A stretch of 64,000 bases of DNA from Oopsacas minuta (GCA_024704765.1 JAKMXF010000317.1:62001-126000), one strand, 5' to 3'; shown: positions 11,553-23,042, counted from the first letter of the stretch. A program made the numbers and translations. The notes: generated by a model not told the origin, from the sequence alone.

Positions 11553-12897
11553 CAGGGTGTAACGAAAGTGTTGATACCCTAGATACCTCATTAAAACTTA
11601 GAATATATTTGAGTTATTCGAAATATTATCGGTTTATATATGAACCATTTCGTTCTAATACAATTCTTATACGTTCCGGCATGCTAGCTACTAAATTCTC
11701 TAAAATGCTTGGGCTAATGTCTCTCCATGCTGATTTGACTGTTTCTATTAGCTGTTCACACCTTGTGATTTGGCCCTCTTCATTAACCTTCTCTTTCACT
11801 ATTCCCCAAAGGTTTTCAATAGGGTTTAAGTCAGGGGAGTTCCCAGGCCATTCAATCTTACGCCAGAAAGCATTTAAATGATCTTGACACCACTTCTGCG
11901 TTGCATTGGCCGTGTGTGCCGGTGCACCATCTTGCATGAAGATGAATTCAGACATATTTTCCAACATTGGCCGCTCCAAAACCGATCCATTATTTCGACA
12001 ACGGTGAACTGCCTCCATACAAGTCTTGGCCAAAATTTGATTAATGTAGTATGCACTATTTATTGATTGCCCTTGAGGGATTATATGCAGTTCTGAAAGT
12101 GCCTGATGTGACATCATGCCCCACACATGAATCTTTGCTGGAAACTTAACTGAAAATACCGAAGGAACATCTTGCTTATTCTTTGCCCAAACCCGATTAT
12201 TTTGTTTGTTTGGCGTTGCAAAGAGCTGGAAGGGAGACTCATCTGACCAGAGAACTTTTTTCCAGTCGTTAACTGTCCAATATTGATGCTTCCGAGCAAA
12301 ATTCAGACGATCTTGGATGTTCTTTTGGGATAACCGAGGTATTTCTTGCCTTTTGAAAGACCTAACACCCACAGATTCGGTCAAATGACGATACACACAC
12401 ATATGAGATACAGGATTGCCTCTATTCTTCAATCTCTGTGCAAGTTTTCTTGTGGATTGCCTGCATTTACCGAGTGACTTGGAAATAACAATTTTATCCG
12501 CCCGTTTCAAAATAGGAGGCCTCCCTGAACGAGGTTTAGTCACTAATGAACTACCTTTTTTATACAAACTAGATCATCGTTTCACCGAAGAGATTGAAAC
12601 ATTCAAGTCTTGGGCCACTTTCTTCTGTGTGAGCCCTGCATCTAGCATGCCCATAGCTCGAGAACGAAGCAAGATTCCATGATCACGGACATCCATTAAT
12701 ACGAAATAATGTAACGATGCTAAAATTGGAAAAAAATTCAAATATTTGAATAATATAAGTAATTAATGTAATCAGAAATAATCTAAAGTACTATAACTAT
12801 ATTTAAGAAAAGTATAGGAAACAAACTCTGTATGGTTCATTAATATTTAAGATTTTCATAGGAAAATAAAAGGTATCAACACTTTCGTTACACCCTG
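11553..12897 (-). mobile_element. DD37E Tc1-like element, 1345 bp
   Basis: Perfect 26-bp terminal inverted repeats starting CAGGGTGTAACGAAAGTGTT occur at both ends with TA flanks at 11551-11552 and 12898-12899. The element is inserted inside the maT element 11462-14113 and is therefore younger. It differs by one base in length from the related element at 30656-31999. The transposase fills most of it on the minus strand. Confidence 0.95.
11626..12696 (-). pseudogene. Tc1-like DD37E transposase, one nonsense codon
   Basis: A cut-and-paste transposase of about 356 codons, complete apart from a single in-frame TGA at codon 41 (12576..12574), where neighbours suggest Trp. The N-terminus (MDVRDHGILL, then an N-terminal helix-turn-helix) is upstream of that stop, and a long frame of 313 codons follows. 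Motifs in order are KPRSGRPP (linker of the paired-like domain), VLWSDESPF (first Asp), FMQDGAPAHTA (second Asp) and NSPDLNPIENLW (Glu). Counting gives 37 residues between the second Asp and the Glu, so DD37E rather than the classic DD34E. It ends NGSYINR. All three catalytic residues are present. This is the best preserved Tc1-class copy in the window. Confidence 0.9.
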
Positions 12898-12925
12898 TAT
12901 ATACTCAAATTATCATGTGTTTTGA

Positions 12926-13943
12926 TCATTGCTCGAATATTCCACCTTTGGCTTTTACACAGCTCTTCAGACGTCCAACAAAGGACTCTACGCTTGCTCG
13001 CACCTGTTCTTCCGGAATTCTATCCCATTCACGTGTTAAAGCCGCTCGAAGATTCTCTAAACTTTTGTGAGGTTAAGAGCATGCTTTGGACTCCAAAATG
13101 GACAATATAGAATAATCGAGAGGATTCAAATCTGGCGAGCAGGGTGGCCATTCTTCCGGAGAAATATATGCAGAGCAATTCTCCTTGCATCATTTTTGGG
13201 TAGTCCTGGCTTTGTGAGCTGGTGCTGAGTCCTGTTGAAAGGTCCATGGACGACTTCTGAAATGGTTTTGGGTCCAGGGCTTTAAAACCGATTCGAGAAT
13301 AGACTCGCGGTAAATAGACTGGTTGATCTTAACACCTTGTGGATAAATACTAGAGGCGTCCGTTCATCTGAGGTCGCCCCGCCCAAAGCATCACAGAGGT
13401 TGGTTTTTGCGTCCGAGAGACACGAAATGAAGATTGAGGTAAAGACGCTTAATTTGTAGCCAATATTCTGTCATTTTGCTTATTTATTTGCTGTTCAACT
13501 ATAAAGAGCTTTCATCAGAAACAAATTTGATTCTGCAACCCACCAGTGAACCTCCCAAGTAGTGATTGACATCTATCTAGCCTTTTCTTTTAATTTTTGA
13601 CTGACAACAACTGTCTCTTCTGAAATTTATAAGAACTCATCGCTAGCTCGTTTCTCATTATTAATCTCATTGACTCATGCGCAACATTCATTTCTTTAGC
13701 TAGTTTTCTCATGCTTCTCACAGGATTTCGTGATATTCGGCGTTTCACGTTCTTTCTCAAGGTGGAAGTCCTAACTGTGCGTTTGCGACCTTCTCTTGAG
13801 CGATCTTGGATGCTTCCAGTTTCAAGGAACTCAAATATAGTTCTAGATACAAACTTCTTATTCGTCTTCAACGATTAGATAATTTCAGAATTTGAATGTC
13901 CGTTCTTGTGGAGTTCAATAGCCGCTGATCTCCTAGATAACAT
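12926..13943 (-). pseudogene. maT-like (DD37D) transposase, broken
   Basis: The transposase of the element 11462-14113. A plausible start is the ATG at 13943, reading MLSRRSAAIELHKNG, followed by an in-frame TAA, then the helix-turn-helix and GRKRT segment (13871..13590). Frame changes follow. The second Asp is seen in FQQDSAPAHKARTTQK, then a stop, then PPCSPDLNPLDYSILSILE with the third Asp. Spacing through the stop is 37 residues (DD37D). The C-terminus ends KGGIFEQ, TGA at 12928..12926. Several stops and shifts make it dead. The sequence is clearly related to, but diverged from, the copies at 1511-2515 and 57655-61031. Confidence 0.86.
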
Positions 13944-14637
13944 CGCATTTCGTGCAAGTGATTGAAAAATACTATACAATAATAGCCAAGTTCAATTGTA
14001 ACTCACTAGTTGTATAGTAACGTTCGTTATAGAACGATAAATCTAATGGTAGGATATGATCTGTTCGGCTATAGTGATGCATAAAGTGGTAACAGTATTT
14101 ATTGGTCACCCTGTATATTCGAAAACAAGCAAAAATAATCGCCAGGATAATATTTGAATAAATAGTGCGATATGATACTGCATACACTATCAGTGTATTT
14201 ACCCATTGTATAATTAAACACTTAAAATATTAATTCAAATAGCTCAATTGCTAAAGGTAATGCTAAAGTTTCAAGCCCATATCTGAATTCACACACACGA
14301 TATTTTACAGGCGTATTCGAATCGCCTACAAGCTCAAAATTTCAACTAATATTACTCTAGGAGTACGGAAAGTTGATCAAAACTCCTAGAATTAGATGCA
14401 TATTTACGGATATGACCCCAATGAAACAATGTTCTCAATCTATAACTGTTGTAATTATATACTAGGGTTGACAACACTATAACCCGTGAGGTTGAGAATA
14501 TTCGGCCAGCGGATTTTGAGGCTATGACACCACCAATTATTCTGCCCTCTCCATATAGGCCAATAGAAATTGTGGTATGGTCCACAAAGTGTTAAAATGG
14601 CGATAATGCGGTAATAGGTACTTACACGGAAGATATA

Positions 14638-15377
14638 CAGTGGGAGCCGCTTAATTTGGACAGCTAGGGAGTCAATGTTTTGTCCCGATTAACCGATTAT
14701 GATTATTCAAGTACTCAATACTAGTTTTCATTGTCATATGACCAGATATATCTTATTTCTATACTACTAATCCTGATTTATCTAGGGTCTAGTAGAGATT
14801 TGGTTGCAGTATGGGTATAGTTCCGATTCAAGTGGTCTAAAATGCATTACGCAATATACTTAAAAGTAAGAAAGTAAATTTAAATAATAAAGCATGTGCT
14901 TAGGACTGCAACCCATGCAAAAACGTTGGATAAGCAACAGTGTGGTCATTATTGAGGGAATTATACACGGTGGAATAGCCAATGGAAACTGAGGCGAGTG
15001 AGCAATGTTAATAATCTTAGTATAGTAAATGGTAATCGCATCGGTGTTGTATTGTTATGATTGTAGATAATATTCAAATTCCTAGTTATAGAACAAACCA
15101 TTTTACAATGATTGAGAATAAATATAGAATCATAAAATTGGGATAGAAATCCTAATTAATCGAATATAATTCATATCCGATTAATCGGGATAAGAAATCC
15201 TAAATAACCGATTATGAACTTTAAAATATTCAGGTTATCGGGATAAAAAATCCCGATTAACCAATTCAATGTCCCAATTATCCGACGATTTTCTATGTAA
15301 AAAATCTGTTCCCAAACTATTGTCCCGTTTAAGCGGATATCTCGATTATCCGAGTCCCGATTAAGCGGCTTCCACTG
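14638..15377. mobile_element. Tigger deletion derivative, 740 bp
   Basis: Both ends carry CAGTGG(A/G)AGCCGCTTAAT-type inverted repeats with TA at 14636-14637 and 15378-15379. Left and right subterminal blocks, including GGAGTCAATGTTTTGTCCCG near the left end, align with those of the complete Tigger at 57825-60202. The entire transposase region is missing, with the deletion junction at roughly 14880-14910. It is a non-autonomous member of that family. Confidence 0.88.
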
Positions 15378-15379
15378 TA

Positions 15380-17354
15380 TAATAAAATGTTGTTCTATAT
15401 AGTAAATCGACTCTGTAGATCTCAAAAATGGCACCAGATTTTTAGTTGCACTTCTGGAAATGGAACTATGACGTAATCTGTTGTATTTTGCTATAAATAT
15501 TAATTATGGTTCAAGAATAAATCAGTTCTAATTTTGTAAGTGTTTTATACCATCCAGCCCTATTTATTGATAAATTTGAATAACAATGCGTATACTAAAT
15601 TCATTTATGCATTGGTTACTTCATAAAATGATACTAATAAATTAGAAATACAGAAATTGTGAAATTCTTATAACCAAATGTAAAATTTACTAAAATACAT
15701 TTCATCCAATGGGTGTGCTCCATACACTTAATGTCAAGAAAAGTATAAGTGGACGCCTTTGGGCGGGCCTAGAAATTATTGAAAATGAAATTTAGAAAGA
15801 TATACTATGCGAAATTGTCAGTTATTCAACTCGTAATTGTTTGCATTGTAAGATCGGGGACCTAAAAGGTAGCTCAAGGAGTTGAAATATAGACAAAAGA
15901 TTGACAGGGGTAAAAAAGCTTGAGAATGAAACAATAAGGATTAATTTTGGTTTGCAAACCAGTTAAATTAATCACAAAATGCATAAGAATACTGTTAAAT
16001 GCCATTGAATTACTAAAATCCTGGAATGCTGAAATATCGCAAGGGTATTTGAAGTATACATATTTGTGGTTTTCAGGTTATCAAAGTTCAAATTTCAGCC
16101 TAAGTTCGAGGCCTTAGTTAGAAATGTTATAAGTTCATTAAGTAACTAATAATAGCATATTTCTAGGTTTAAAATAGTGTAAATCGAATGCACACATTAA
16201 TTTTGGTAAATAGCGATGTCAAATTTTAACCTATTACCGCATAGTTCCATACTGTGTGGCCTTCCAATCCCGTAGCCATTGCTCCAGAGGCCAAACTAAT
16301 CCACAACCCGAGAGTACGCCCCTGGATTAATTGGCTTTAAACAAAAAGCAAATTAATACAGGGCGCCATTTAGCGTTCGAGCATAGGATCGACCGTCTTT
16401 GTTCGAACGATAAATGGGTGGAGCAAGTTGCCCTAAGGGTTGATAGTCCTGTTTTCTTAAAACTCTCTACAGAGGTTTACGATCGTTTTCCTTGAACTAA
16501 TACAGCAGTTCCCAAACTTTAACACCCTGACTTAATAAAAAATGTAGATTAAAGTATTGCAGTACGATTACTTATTTTGTATAGGTGTGGTGGAGGAGGA
16601 GCTTGGCATCCCAAAATATTAAGTAGGCCTCTACAAAAAATTTGAACGCATTGATCATATCAATAAGAGAAGTTGGGAAACTGGATAGTATTTTAGAGGC
16701 TGTGCTCACATAAAATTCCACCAGACCCCTTCGAAAATCTTGTTGCTGCTACACCAATGGCATGGTCTCCCAAATAATCCGGACTATTGGATAAGCTGAA
16801 AGAAATTTGAAATAGCAGTTTGTGCAAATTAAATTTCATTAGACAACTGTTTATCGGGCACTTGTTTACTCTCTGGCTACCTCATTAAGTATAGTGAAAT
16901 ACGATTAATCAGATCATAAATAATGTAGATATAGACATAGGTTTGAAAATGTTAGAATCGAACCACCATACTCGATTACTCCTGACAAACATTTGGAAAC
17001 GTAAGTCCTAGAATATTTTGGAATAAATGCAAAAGGTGTAAAATTATGATTAATCCTCTGGTAATTATGTGAAATTGTACTTTCATGAAGTCTCAGATTC
17101 GGTCTTTAAGAATCAAATTACCTCCGACAACATATTGAAACCAAAATATTCAAAATTTCGATAGAGCAATAATTTTGGACCACCTATATATTAGGTACGT
17201 ATATGAAATATTTGAATTATACACATGAGGCAATTCTGCTTACCAGTAGAATAGCTCGCGTACCACAGTTTTAGAACAACTGTACTAAGACATTAAAATG
17301 GATGAAATATATAGTTAAGAGGAAATAACTTCCAAAGCAATGTAGGCGTAGCTA
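15380..17354. other. Intronic stretch without recognised element
   Basis: No coding frame or paired terminal repeat was recognised. A GCAGTTCCCAAACTTTAACA block at about 16504 resembles the hAT-type MITE end at 55163 but has no partner. Confidence 0.4.
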
Positions 17355-17423
17355 CTAGGGCGTTCAATAAGTCTTGCGGGTGATATCATAGAATATGATA
17401 CAAACACTATACACACTAATTCA

Positions 17424-17735
17424 CTATATTATTTCTTCAAAGTAATCCCCTCCTGCAGATACACAAAGTTGTAACTTTTCCACCCACTTGTAAAACACAT
17501 TTCTGTATTCTTCTTCGGGGATGGTTGAAGTACTGGTACAGGCCGGTTCCGAGTGCTTGTAATGTGTTAAAATCTTTGCTTTGAAGGTAGATATTAAACT
17601 TGGGGAATAGCCAAAAATCACACAGAGCTAGGTCTGGTAAGTATGGTGGATGGGAAGTAATTCTAACCCTTCTACATCCAAGAAATTTTTGGTAAGCTTA
17701 GCTGTATGGGAACTGGCGTTACCAATTAAGGAAGT
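17424..17735 (-). pseudogene. mariner transposase, C-terminal fragment
   Basis: Reading leftward from the insert boundary the frame gives GNASSHTAKLTKNFLDVEG, the region after the second catalytic Asp of mariner. It then needs a frame change to the open frame 17621..17424, which covers the last third. The TIR follows at 17355. It is the same transposase as the N-terminal fragment at 25955-26459, on the same strand. The second Asp itself is not clearly present, so it lies in or next to the missing segment. Confidence 0.75.
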
Positions 17736-18390
17736 CCGACATTTCGTTCCACGACATTTCGCTCCACTTTTGATTGGTCAATTTTTGTTAATTATTTAAC
17801 AGGTTTTAAATGGCTAAATAATAGAACTAATTTCTTGTCTGAATTCGTTTGGTTAATTCTAGCATAAATAAAATTGGTTTACAAGTTGCTTTGTATAATT
17901 TGCTAAATAGATTAACTAAGTAGCTTGTATAGATTCATTTAGATTGTGGTCGAAAATAGACATAGTATATTACACTGAGCAACATCAAATTTATTCCTCA
18001 AATGAAAATATATTACCTAGACTAACTTTAGGATGCTGATTCCAAATCTGAAATCAGAATTGGTCTATCACGTCAGGATTTCAAGATATGAAAATTCACG
18101 AAATTCGGATTTTGCATTGATTGACACTATATTATAAGGTACTATATAGTACAAGTTAGGCCTATTGTACAATTTTCTTTCCCAGCGAATTGTTGATCAA
18201 CAATGCATATTATGTATGGTTAATATTAACATTATTTTGTAAATGTAATGTTCTATCTTTTGACAATTAATGCATTCTTGAGTGTTCTTGGCCATGGCTA
18301 TAAGGAGGGGTTATTTAGCCTACTTGCGGGTGGATTGTAGACTGTATCGATAAACCAACAACATTACTGTTTTGCAGAATTTTTAGTTTG

Positions 18391-18770
18391 TAACTGATTG
18401 TGTATTTAAGCTTTTTGTTTACAATCAATACGAGCAGAAGACAATGCACGAACCACCCAGATAACTTCTGCTATATTTGTGGAAAATTTGCGCCGAAGCC
18501 CCAGCGAAGAAATATTGCCAATCGTGTCAAGATTGGCTACAAGTATTACTTTGGTTGCAAGTTGGTGACCAAGACAAGAACTGGGCACCTCACATCTGTT
18601 GTACCGTCTGCTATGCCAGTCTAATCCAATGGCTTAATGGAAAGAAGAAATCCATGCCATTTGCGGTACCTATGATTTGGCGAGAACCTAAAAACCATAC
18701 GTCGGATTGTTATTTTTGCACAACAAATATTGCTGGATTTTCGACCTCTATACCGTGATGGAATCGCGGT
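18391..18770 (+). pseudogene. Arthropod-type cysteine-rich repeat protein, frameshifted
   Basis: The pieces match a family I know as very abundant in arthropod genomes. CTNHPDNFCYICGKF is in frame 18400..18624, and GDQDKNWAPHICC, QWLNGKKKSMPF and VPMIWREPKNHTSDCYFC are in frame 18477..18758. A shift is needed between them, near 18540. Paired cysteines (CYIC, CTVC, CYFC) look like zinc ligands. The function is unknown to me, and the family is probably carried by a mobile element. The frame ends just at a 15-bp-stem hairpin. It is broken by at least one frameshift and is truncated after CYFCTTNIAGF. Confidence 0.72.
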
Positions 18771-18781
18771 ATAGAGGTCGA
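18741..18781. repeat. Perfect 15-bp hairpin
   Basis: TCGACCTCTATACCG at 18741-18755 is exactly inverted at 18767-18781 around an 11-base loop. It coincides with the 3' end of the cysteine-rich frame. Confidence 0.85.
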
Positions 18782-19295
18782 TTTAACCCAAACATGATAC
18801 GGGACTACTGCTGGTTTTTCCAGCGTGAAACTGACACTGAACATGCTCGTAAGAGCAAGTGTATAAAGCACTTTTGAGAGGATACAATGTTATTTTTGTC
18901 TGGTTTAATCATCCTGGGTTGTGTTAAATGGTGCAAAATGATAATTCTGTTATTCTCACTAGCAATCACTGTGTTTATTACATGTAATGTTTTGTTCTGC
19001 ATAGCCAAAATAGCCAAAATGACAATTACGGGTTGTTGTGTGCATATGTCATATCTCAAAAACGTGACGTGTTAGAAAAAATCTAAGGCGAGATTTGGAT
19101 TCAGCATGGCCATATTAGTCTAGGTAAACTTGAAACGAGCAAGGAATAAAAAATAAGTTGTAAAATGTTGTCCAGTGTTATTAGAGGATGACATATATAA
19201 TTACGTAGTAGTTATTACAAACTGGTATAGCTTCCAGAGCAGTTGACTAGATCTTATTGCATTTGTTTCAAACAATTTTAGCGTCCTGGCGGATT

Positions 19296-19508
19296 CAGTG
19301 GGTGCTAAAACCTGTTTTTCGGAGCCCGCTTCTTTGTCCCGGTTGAATTCCAAATTTCCAATAGACATTAACATTAATATATTTCAGATTACAGACACCC
19401 AATAATTCCGACTTCCAGCCATTTATTAGTACCAAATTATATTGATAACCCCGAAATTACGGCCATTTACCTGAGTCCAAGGGTGACCGTAATTCAGATG
19501 TTCCACTG
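19296..19508. mobile_element. Tigger-derived MITE, 213 bp
   Basis: The right part (CCCCGAAATTACGGCCATTT then GTGACCGTAATT and TTCCACTG) matches the right end of the Tigger at 42010-44015. An ATAGACATTAACAT block matches its left subterminal region. The left tip CAGTGGGTG is diverged. A TA follows the right end. No coding capacity. Confidence 0.7.
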
Positions 19509-19533
19509 TATATATATATATGTGTGTGTGTGT
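19509..19533. repeat. (TA)n(TG)n microsatellite
   Basis: A TA run followed by a TG run directly abuts the MITE right end, so it probably grew from the TA target site. Confidence 0.85.
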
Positions 19534-20149
19534 ACTTGAAATTACTTCCTTGTTCACATCTTTGGACTTTGGAGGGGTTAAGACCAGATTTGGCATGTAT
19601 ACTCGCATGAGATCTAGATAAGCACGGTTATCGAAGTGCTGTGCAGCGCGCCCTGTGTTGGTTTTGCCCCTGTTGACTAAAAACATTGTTCATTGATTAT
19701 ATATGTATACCGCCCACCGGAACCACATACGAGGCAACAAAGCTACGTCTTGTAATGTTTGCTTTATTTGTGTTCGCAATAATTTATATAAACGAGCGAG
19801 TTGCGCTTGCGGTTTACGATCACGCTATTAGGGGAAACCAGGCCTGACTAAGCCAATGTAGAGATGGCCAATTAGAAATGTTTTAAGTTTATATTTCATT
19901 GCTTTTGTCGAGATTATTGAACCAAAGCTCTGTATAAATCCTAGTTTCCCAGTGTATATATGACTACTTGTATTATTAATAAGTACTTACAAGAAATATA
20001 ATTGATTAATTAAACATTTATCTAAAAACAATAGGAAACTAAACAAACAAATAGAAACTAAAAACTAAACTATGTTCTACTTGGGTGCAGCTACCACATC
20101 TCGACCACTGTCCACTTCAATTGGTAGCTGCACCGTCAGGAATGAGGAG

Positions 20150-21504
20150 GAAATCAGGAGAGAGGAGATTATACACATTGGCATGGAGAAAGAGGGAAAG
20201 AGAAAGCAAGGGTTCATACGAAGGGAATGGAGATAGTGAAGCGTACGAATGGGCATCTGCATGCACCTGATGTGCAGGCTACGGCCTGCAGTGAGATAAA
20301 GGCCGGCATCAAGAGGAAAGCACGAGACACACAGGATGGCTCACACCACATAATCGGTGAGGGTATGCTAACAGCACCAGAGGGTACTGCTGCTGAACTA
20401 CCTAAGCTGGACAGCCTGAAGCGGACGATACAGCGTCAGCGTGCAAGTGTATTATCAGCTCCAGTGCAGCCTACCGCCCTATCAGAGTTGGTTCTACCTG
20501 CAGAATACCAGCGGACAGCCAAGGGGGAACAGTTCCTACTCTATGACTCTGGGGAAGGCGATGCACATAGATTCCTCATCTTTGGGACACAACGCAACCT
20601 CGGAATGCTACAGCAAAGCAAGATCTGGCTAGCTGATGGCACCTTCAAGACGGCGCCTCCCCTCTTCGCCCAGGTGTATGTGGTGCATGGACTCCGAGGA
20701 GGAGACGATCCTATGAAGACTGGTCATCTGTTGCCGAGTCTGTTCGTGCTGCTGGCCAACAAGACAGAGGATACCTACCGGAGGATGTGGGAGCAGATCC
20801 GCCTACTCTGTCCTCTTGCCCAGTCTGAACAGATGCTCCTGGACTTTGAGAAGGGGGCAATTAACAGCTTTGAGCATGTCTGGCCTAACACAGTGGTGAA
20901 TTGCTGCTTCTTCCACCTCACACAGAATATCTAGCGCCATGTGCAGTCTGTAGAGCTGCAGTCTGACTACACACATGACGAAAAGCTGGCCATGCGCATC
21001 CGGAAGATACCAGCCCTTGCATTCGCCCGACCAGCAGACGTGCCCGATCTGTTTGAGCAAGTGTCAATGGACCTCCCACTTACGTCTGAGATAGGCGAGC
21101 TAGTCGACTACTTTGAGAGGACGTATATCGGTCGCACGCTAGCCACTGGACACCATGTAGCGGCGACGTTCCCAATTGGCCTGTGGAACTACCACTTCAG
21201 CACGCCCTTCGGACTCCCCCGTACAACCAACGCCGTAGAGGCATGGCACCGCAGCTTCAATGCCACTGTCGGCCGCCATCACCCCACCATATGGAAGTTC
21301 CTCCTAGCCCTCAAGCGTGAGCAGGGCCTAGTGGAGGTGCGGCAGACTAACTACCTTGCTGGGAAGCCGCCAACCAAGCGGAGGAGGTCCCAACAGAGTG
21401 AACAAGCGTTGAGGACTCTAGTTGGAGAATATTATTTACCAAATCGTACTAAGATGGAGTTCTTGCAGGGTGTAGCACATCATTTGGGTCTGGGAGCGGA
21501 TTAA
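20150..21504 (+). pseudogene. MULE transposase, plus-strand copy
   Basis: A Mutator-like transposase read as two frames, 20227..20934 and 20941..21504, joined in frame through one TAG at 20932-20934 (QNI, stop, RHVQ). MULE catalytic motifs are visible in order: first Asp in WLADGTFKTAPP, second in MLLDFEKGAINSF, the CFFHLTQNI region, and the Glu in TTNAVEAWHRSFN. Upstream of 20225 a degraded FLYWCH zinc-finger region (WRKRERESKG in a shifted frame) is recognisable by comparison with the other copy. The segment looks clearly more GC-rich than surrounding DNA. It forms the left arm of an inverted pair with 21597-25390. The shared TAG means neither copy encodes a single full-length protein unless read through. 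Confidence 0.88.
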
Positions 21505-22543
21505 CATGTTAATATAAAGTATTATCTCAAAATCAAATTTATTTGAGGGATAGATAATACGGAAGATTAACATCCGTTCTCAGGCTGAGATGGTGTCTAC
21601 ACTTGTATGGAACTTCGTCTTAGTATGGTCTGGTGGATGTATTCTCCAACTAGAGTCCTCAACGCTTGTTCACTCTGTTGGGACCTCCTCCGCTTGGTTG
21701 GCGGCTTCCCAGCAAGGTAGTTAGTCTGCCGCACCTCCACTAGGCCCTGCTCACGCTTGAGGGCTAGGAGGAACTTCCATATGGTGGGGTGATGGCGGCC
21801 GACAGTGGCATTGAAGCTGCGGTGCCATGCCTCTACGGCGTTGGTTGTACGGGGGAGTCCGAAGGGCGTGCTGAAGTGGTAGTTCCACAGGCCAATTGGG
21901 AACGTCGCCGCTACATGGTGTCCAGTGGCTAGCGTGCGACCGATATACGTCCTCTCAAAGTAGTCGACTAGCTCGCCTATCTCAGACGTAAGTGGGAGGT
22001 CCATTGACACTTGCTCAAACAGATCGGGCACGTCTGCTGGTCGGGCGAATGCAAGGGCTGGTATCTTCCGGATGCGCATGGCCAGCTTTTCGTCATGTGT
22101 GTAGTCAGACTGCAGCTCTACAGACTGCACATGGCGCTAGATATTCTGTGTGAGGTGGAAGAAGCAGCAATTCACCACTGTGTTAGGCCAGACATGCTCA
22201 AAGCTGTTAATTGCCCCCTTCTCAAAGTCCAGGAGCATCTGTTCAGACTGGGCAAGAGGACAGAGTAGGCGGATCTGCTCCCACATCCTCCGGTAGGTAT
22301 CCTCTGTCTTGTTGGCCAGCAGCACGAACAGACTCGGCAACAGATGACCAGTCTTCATAGGATCGTCTCCTCCTCGGAGTCCATGCACCACATACACCTG
22401 GGCGAAGAGGGGAGGCGCCGTCTTGAAGGTGCCATCAGCTAGCCAGATCTTGCTTTGCTGTAGCATTCCGAGGTTGCGTTGTGTCCCAAAGATGAGGAAT
22501 CTATGTGCATCGCCTTCCCCAGAGTCATAGAGTAGGAACTGTT
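20225..22543. repeat. Inverted MULE pair (palindrome, core arms)
   Basis: From 20225 to about 21433 the plus copy is identical or nearly so to the minus copy (21644-22543, continuing at 25014-25340 beyond the hAT insert). The predicted proteins differ at one residue in the compared parts (AAELPKL versus AAKLPKL). At both outer limits, 5' of 20225 and 3' of 21434, similarity drops abruptly to roughly two thirds to three quarters by eye. The centre, about 21434-21643, holds the two diverged C-terminal ends facing each other. Confidence 0.85.
21597..22543 (-). pseudogene. MULE transposase, minus-strand copy (C-terminal two thirds)
   Basis: Frames 22466..22137 and 22130..21597 carry the same catalytic motifs as the plus copy, including the same TAG between QNI and RHVQ. 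The N-terminal third continues beyond the hAT insertion at 25014-25390. The C-terminus differs from the plus copy after VGEY (HQTILRR against YLPNRTK). The hAT target duplication CCCCCTTG begins at 22544, within the codons for the AKGEQFLLYD segment. Confidence 0.88.
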
Positions 22544-22813
22544 CCCCCTTGCAGGGTTGTTTGATTTAAATTAAGTGATTTAAATCATGATTTAAATCAT
22601 GATTTAAATCAATGATTTTTATTAATAAAAATCATGATTTAAATCAAAAATCCGAGTTTTATCAAAATATCCTCTTTCAATTCAATATTTTTATGTTTTT
22701 ATTATCTTATCAAGCTGATTATGTCCATTTTGCTATTATAAATTTATACCTATCGAAAATCTATTCATTTGACGGCAGGGTTGTTCGATTTAAATAAAAA
22801 TAAATGATTTGTA

Positions 22814-22958
22814 CAGTCAGGGTCGCTTATTGTGTACCCCTTCATAATGACTTGGCTGAGTACAAATCTTATGTAAGCCGAAGAATCGGGACCTGAGAGG
22901 TTGTTCATAATGAACGAATGTTCATATTAAGCTGGTTATTAATAAGCGACCCTGAGTC
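22814..22958. mobile_element. 145-bp MITE in hAT 5' region
   Basis: TCAGGGTCGCTTATT at 22817-22831 is inverted at 22941-22955. The outermost three bases differ. TA is present at 22812-22813 and 22959-22960. It is non-coding and lies 85 bases upstream of the transposase start, so it could affect its promoter. Confidence 0.8.
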
Positions 22959-23042
22959 TATATATATATATTTAAACAACCACTTACAAAAGATTTATAA
23001 CTATTAGATTACTACTATCCTTAGCATTTAACAACACTTGAT

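Larger units (their letters stand above)
11462..14113 (-). mobile_element. maT-like (DD37D) element, split by a DD37E element
   Basis: The left terminus starts CACGGTGACCAATAAATACT and the right terminus, inverted, starts CAGGGTGACCAATAAATACT. That is about 23 bp with one mismatch, flanked by TA at 11460-11461 and 14114-14115. Subtracting the inner element (11553-12897 plus its TA) leaves 1305 bp, matching the other maT elements here (1309 and 1308 bp). The transposase is on the minus strand, and the inner element lies beyond its C-terminal end. Confidence 0.92.

Noticed and set aside
11609-12682. Several plus-strand frames across 11.6-12.7 kb
   Set aside because: Antisense shadows of the DD37E transposase on the minus strand.
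20803-21060. 85-codon minus frame, repeated at 22011-22268
   Set aside because: Antisense shadow of the MULE coding sequence; it appears twice only because the MULE is duplicated in inverse.
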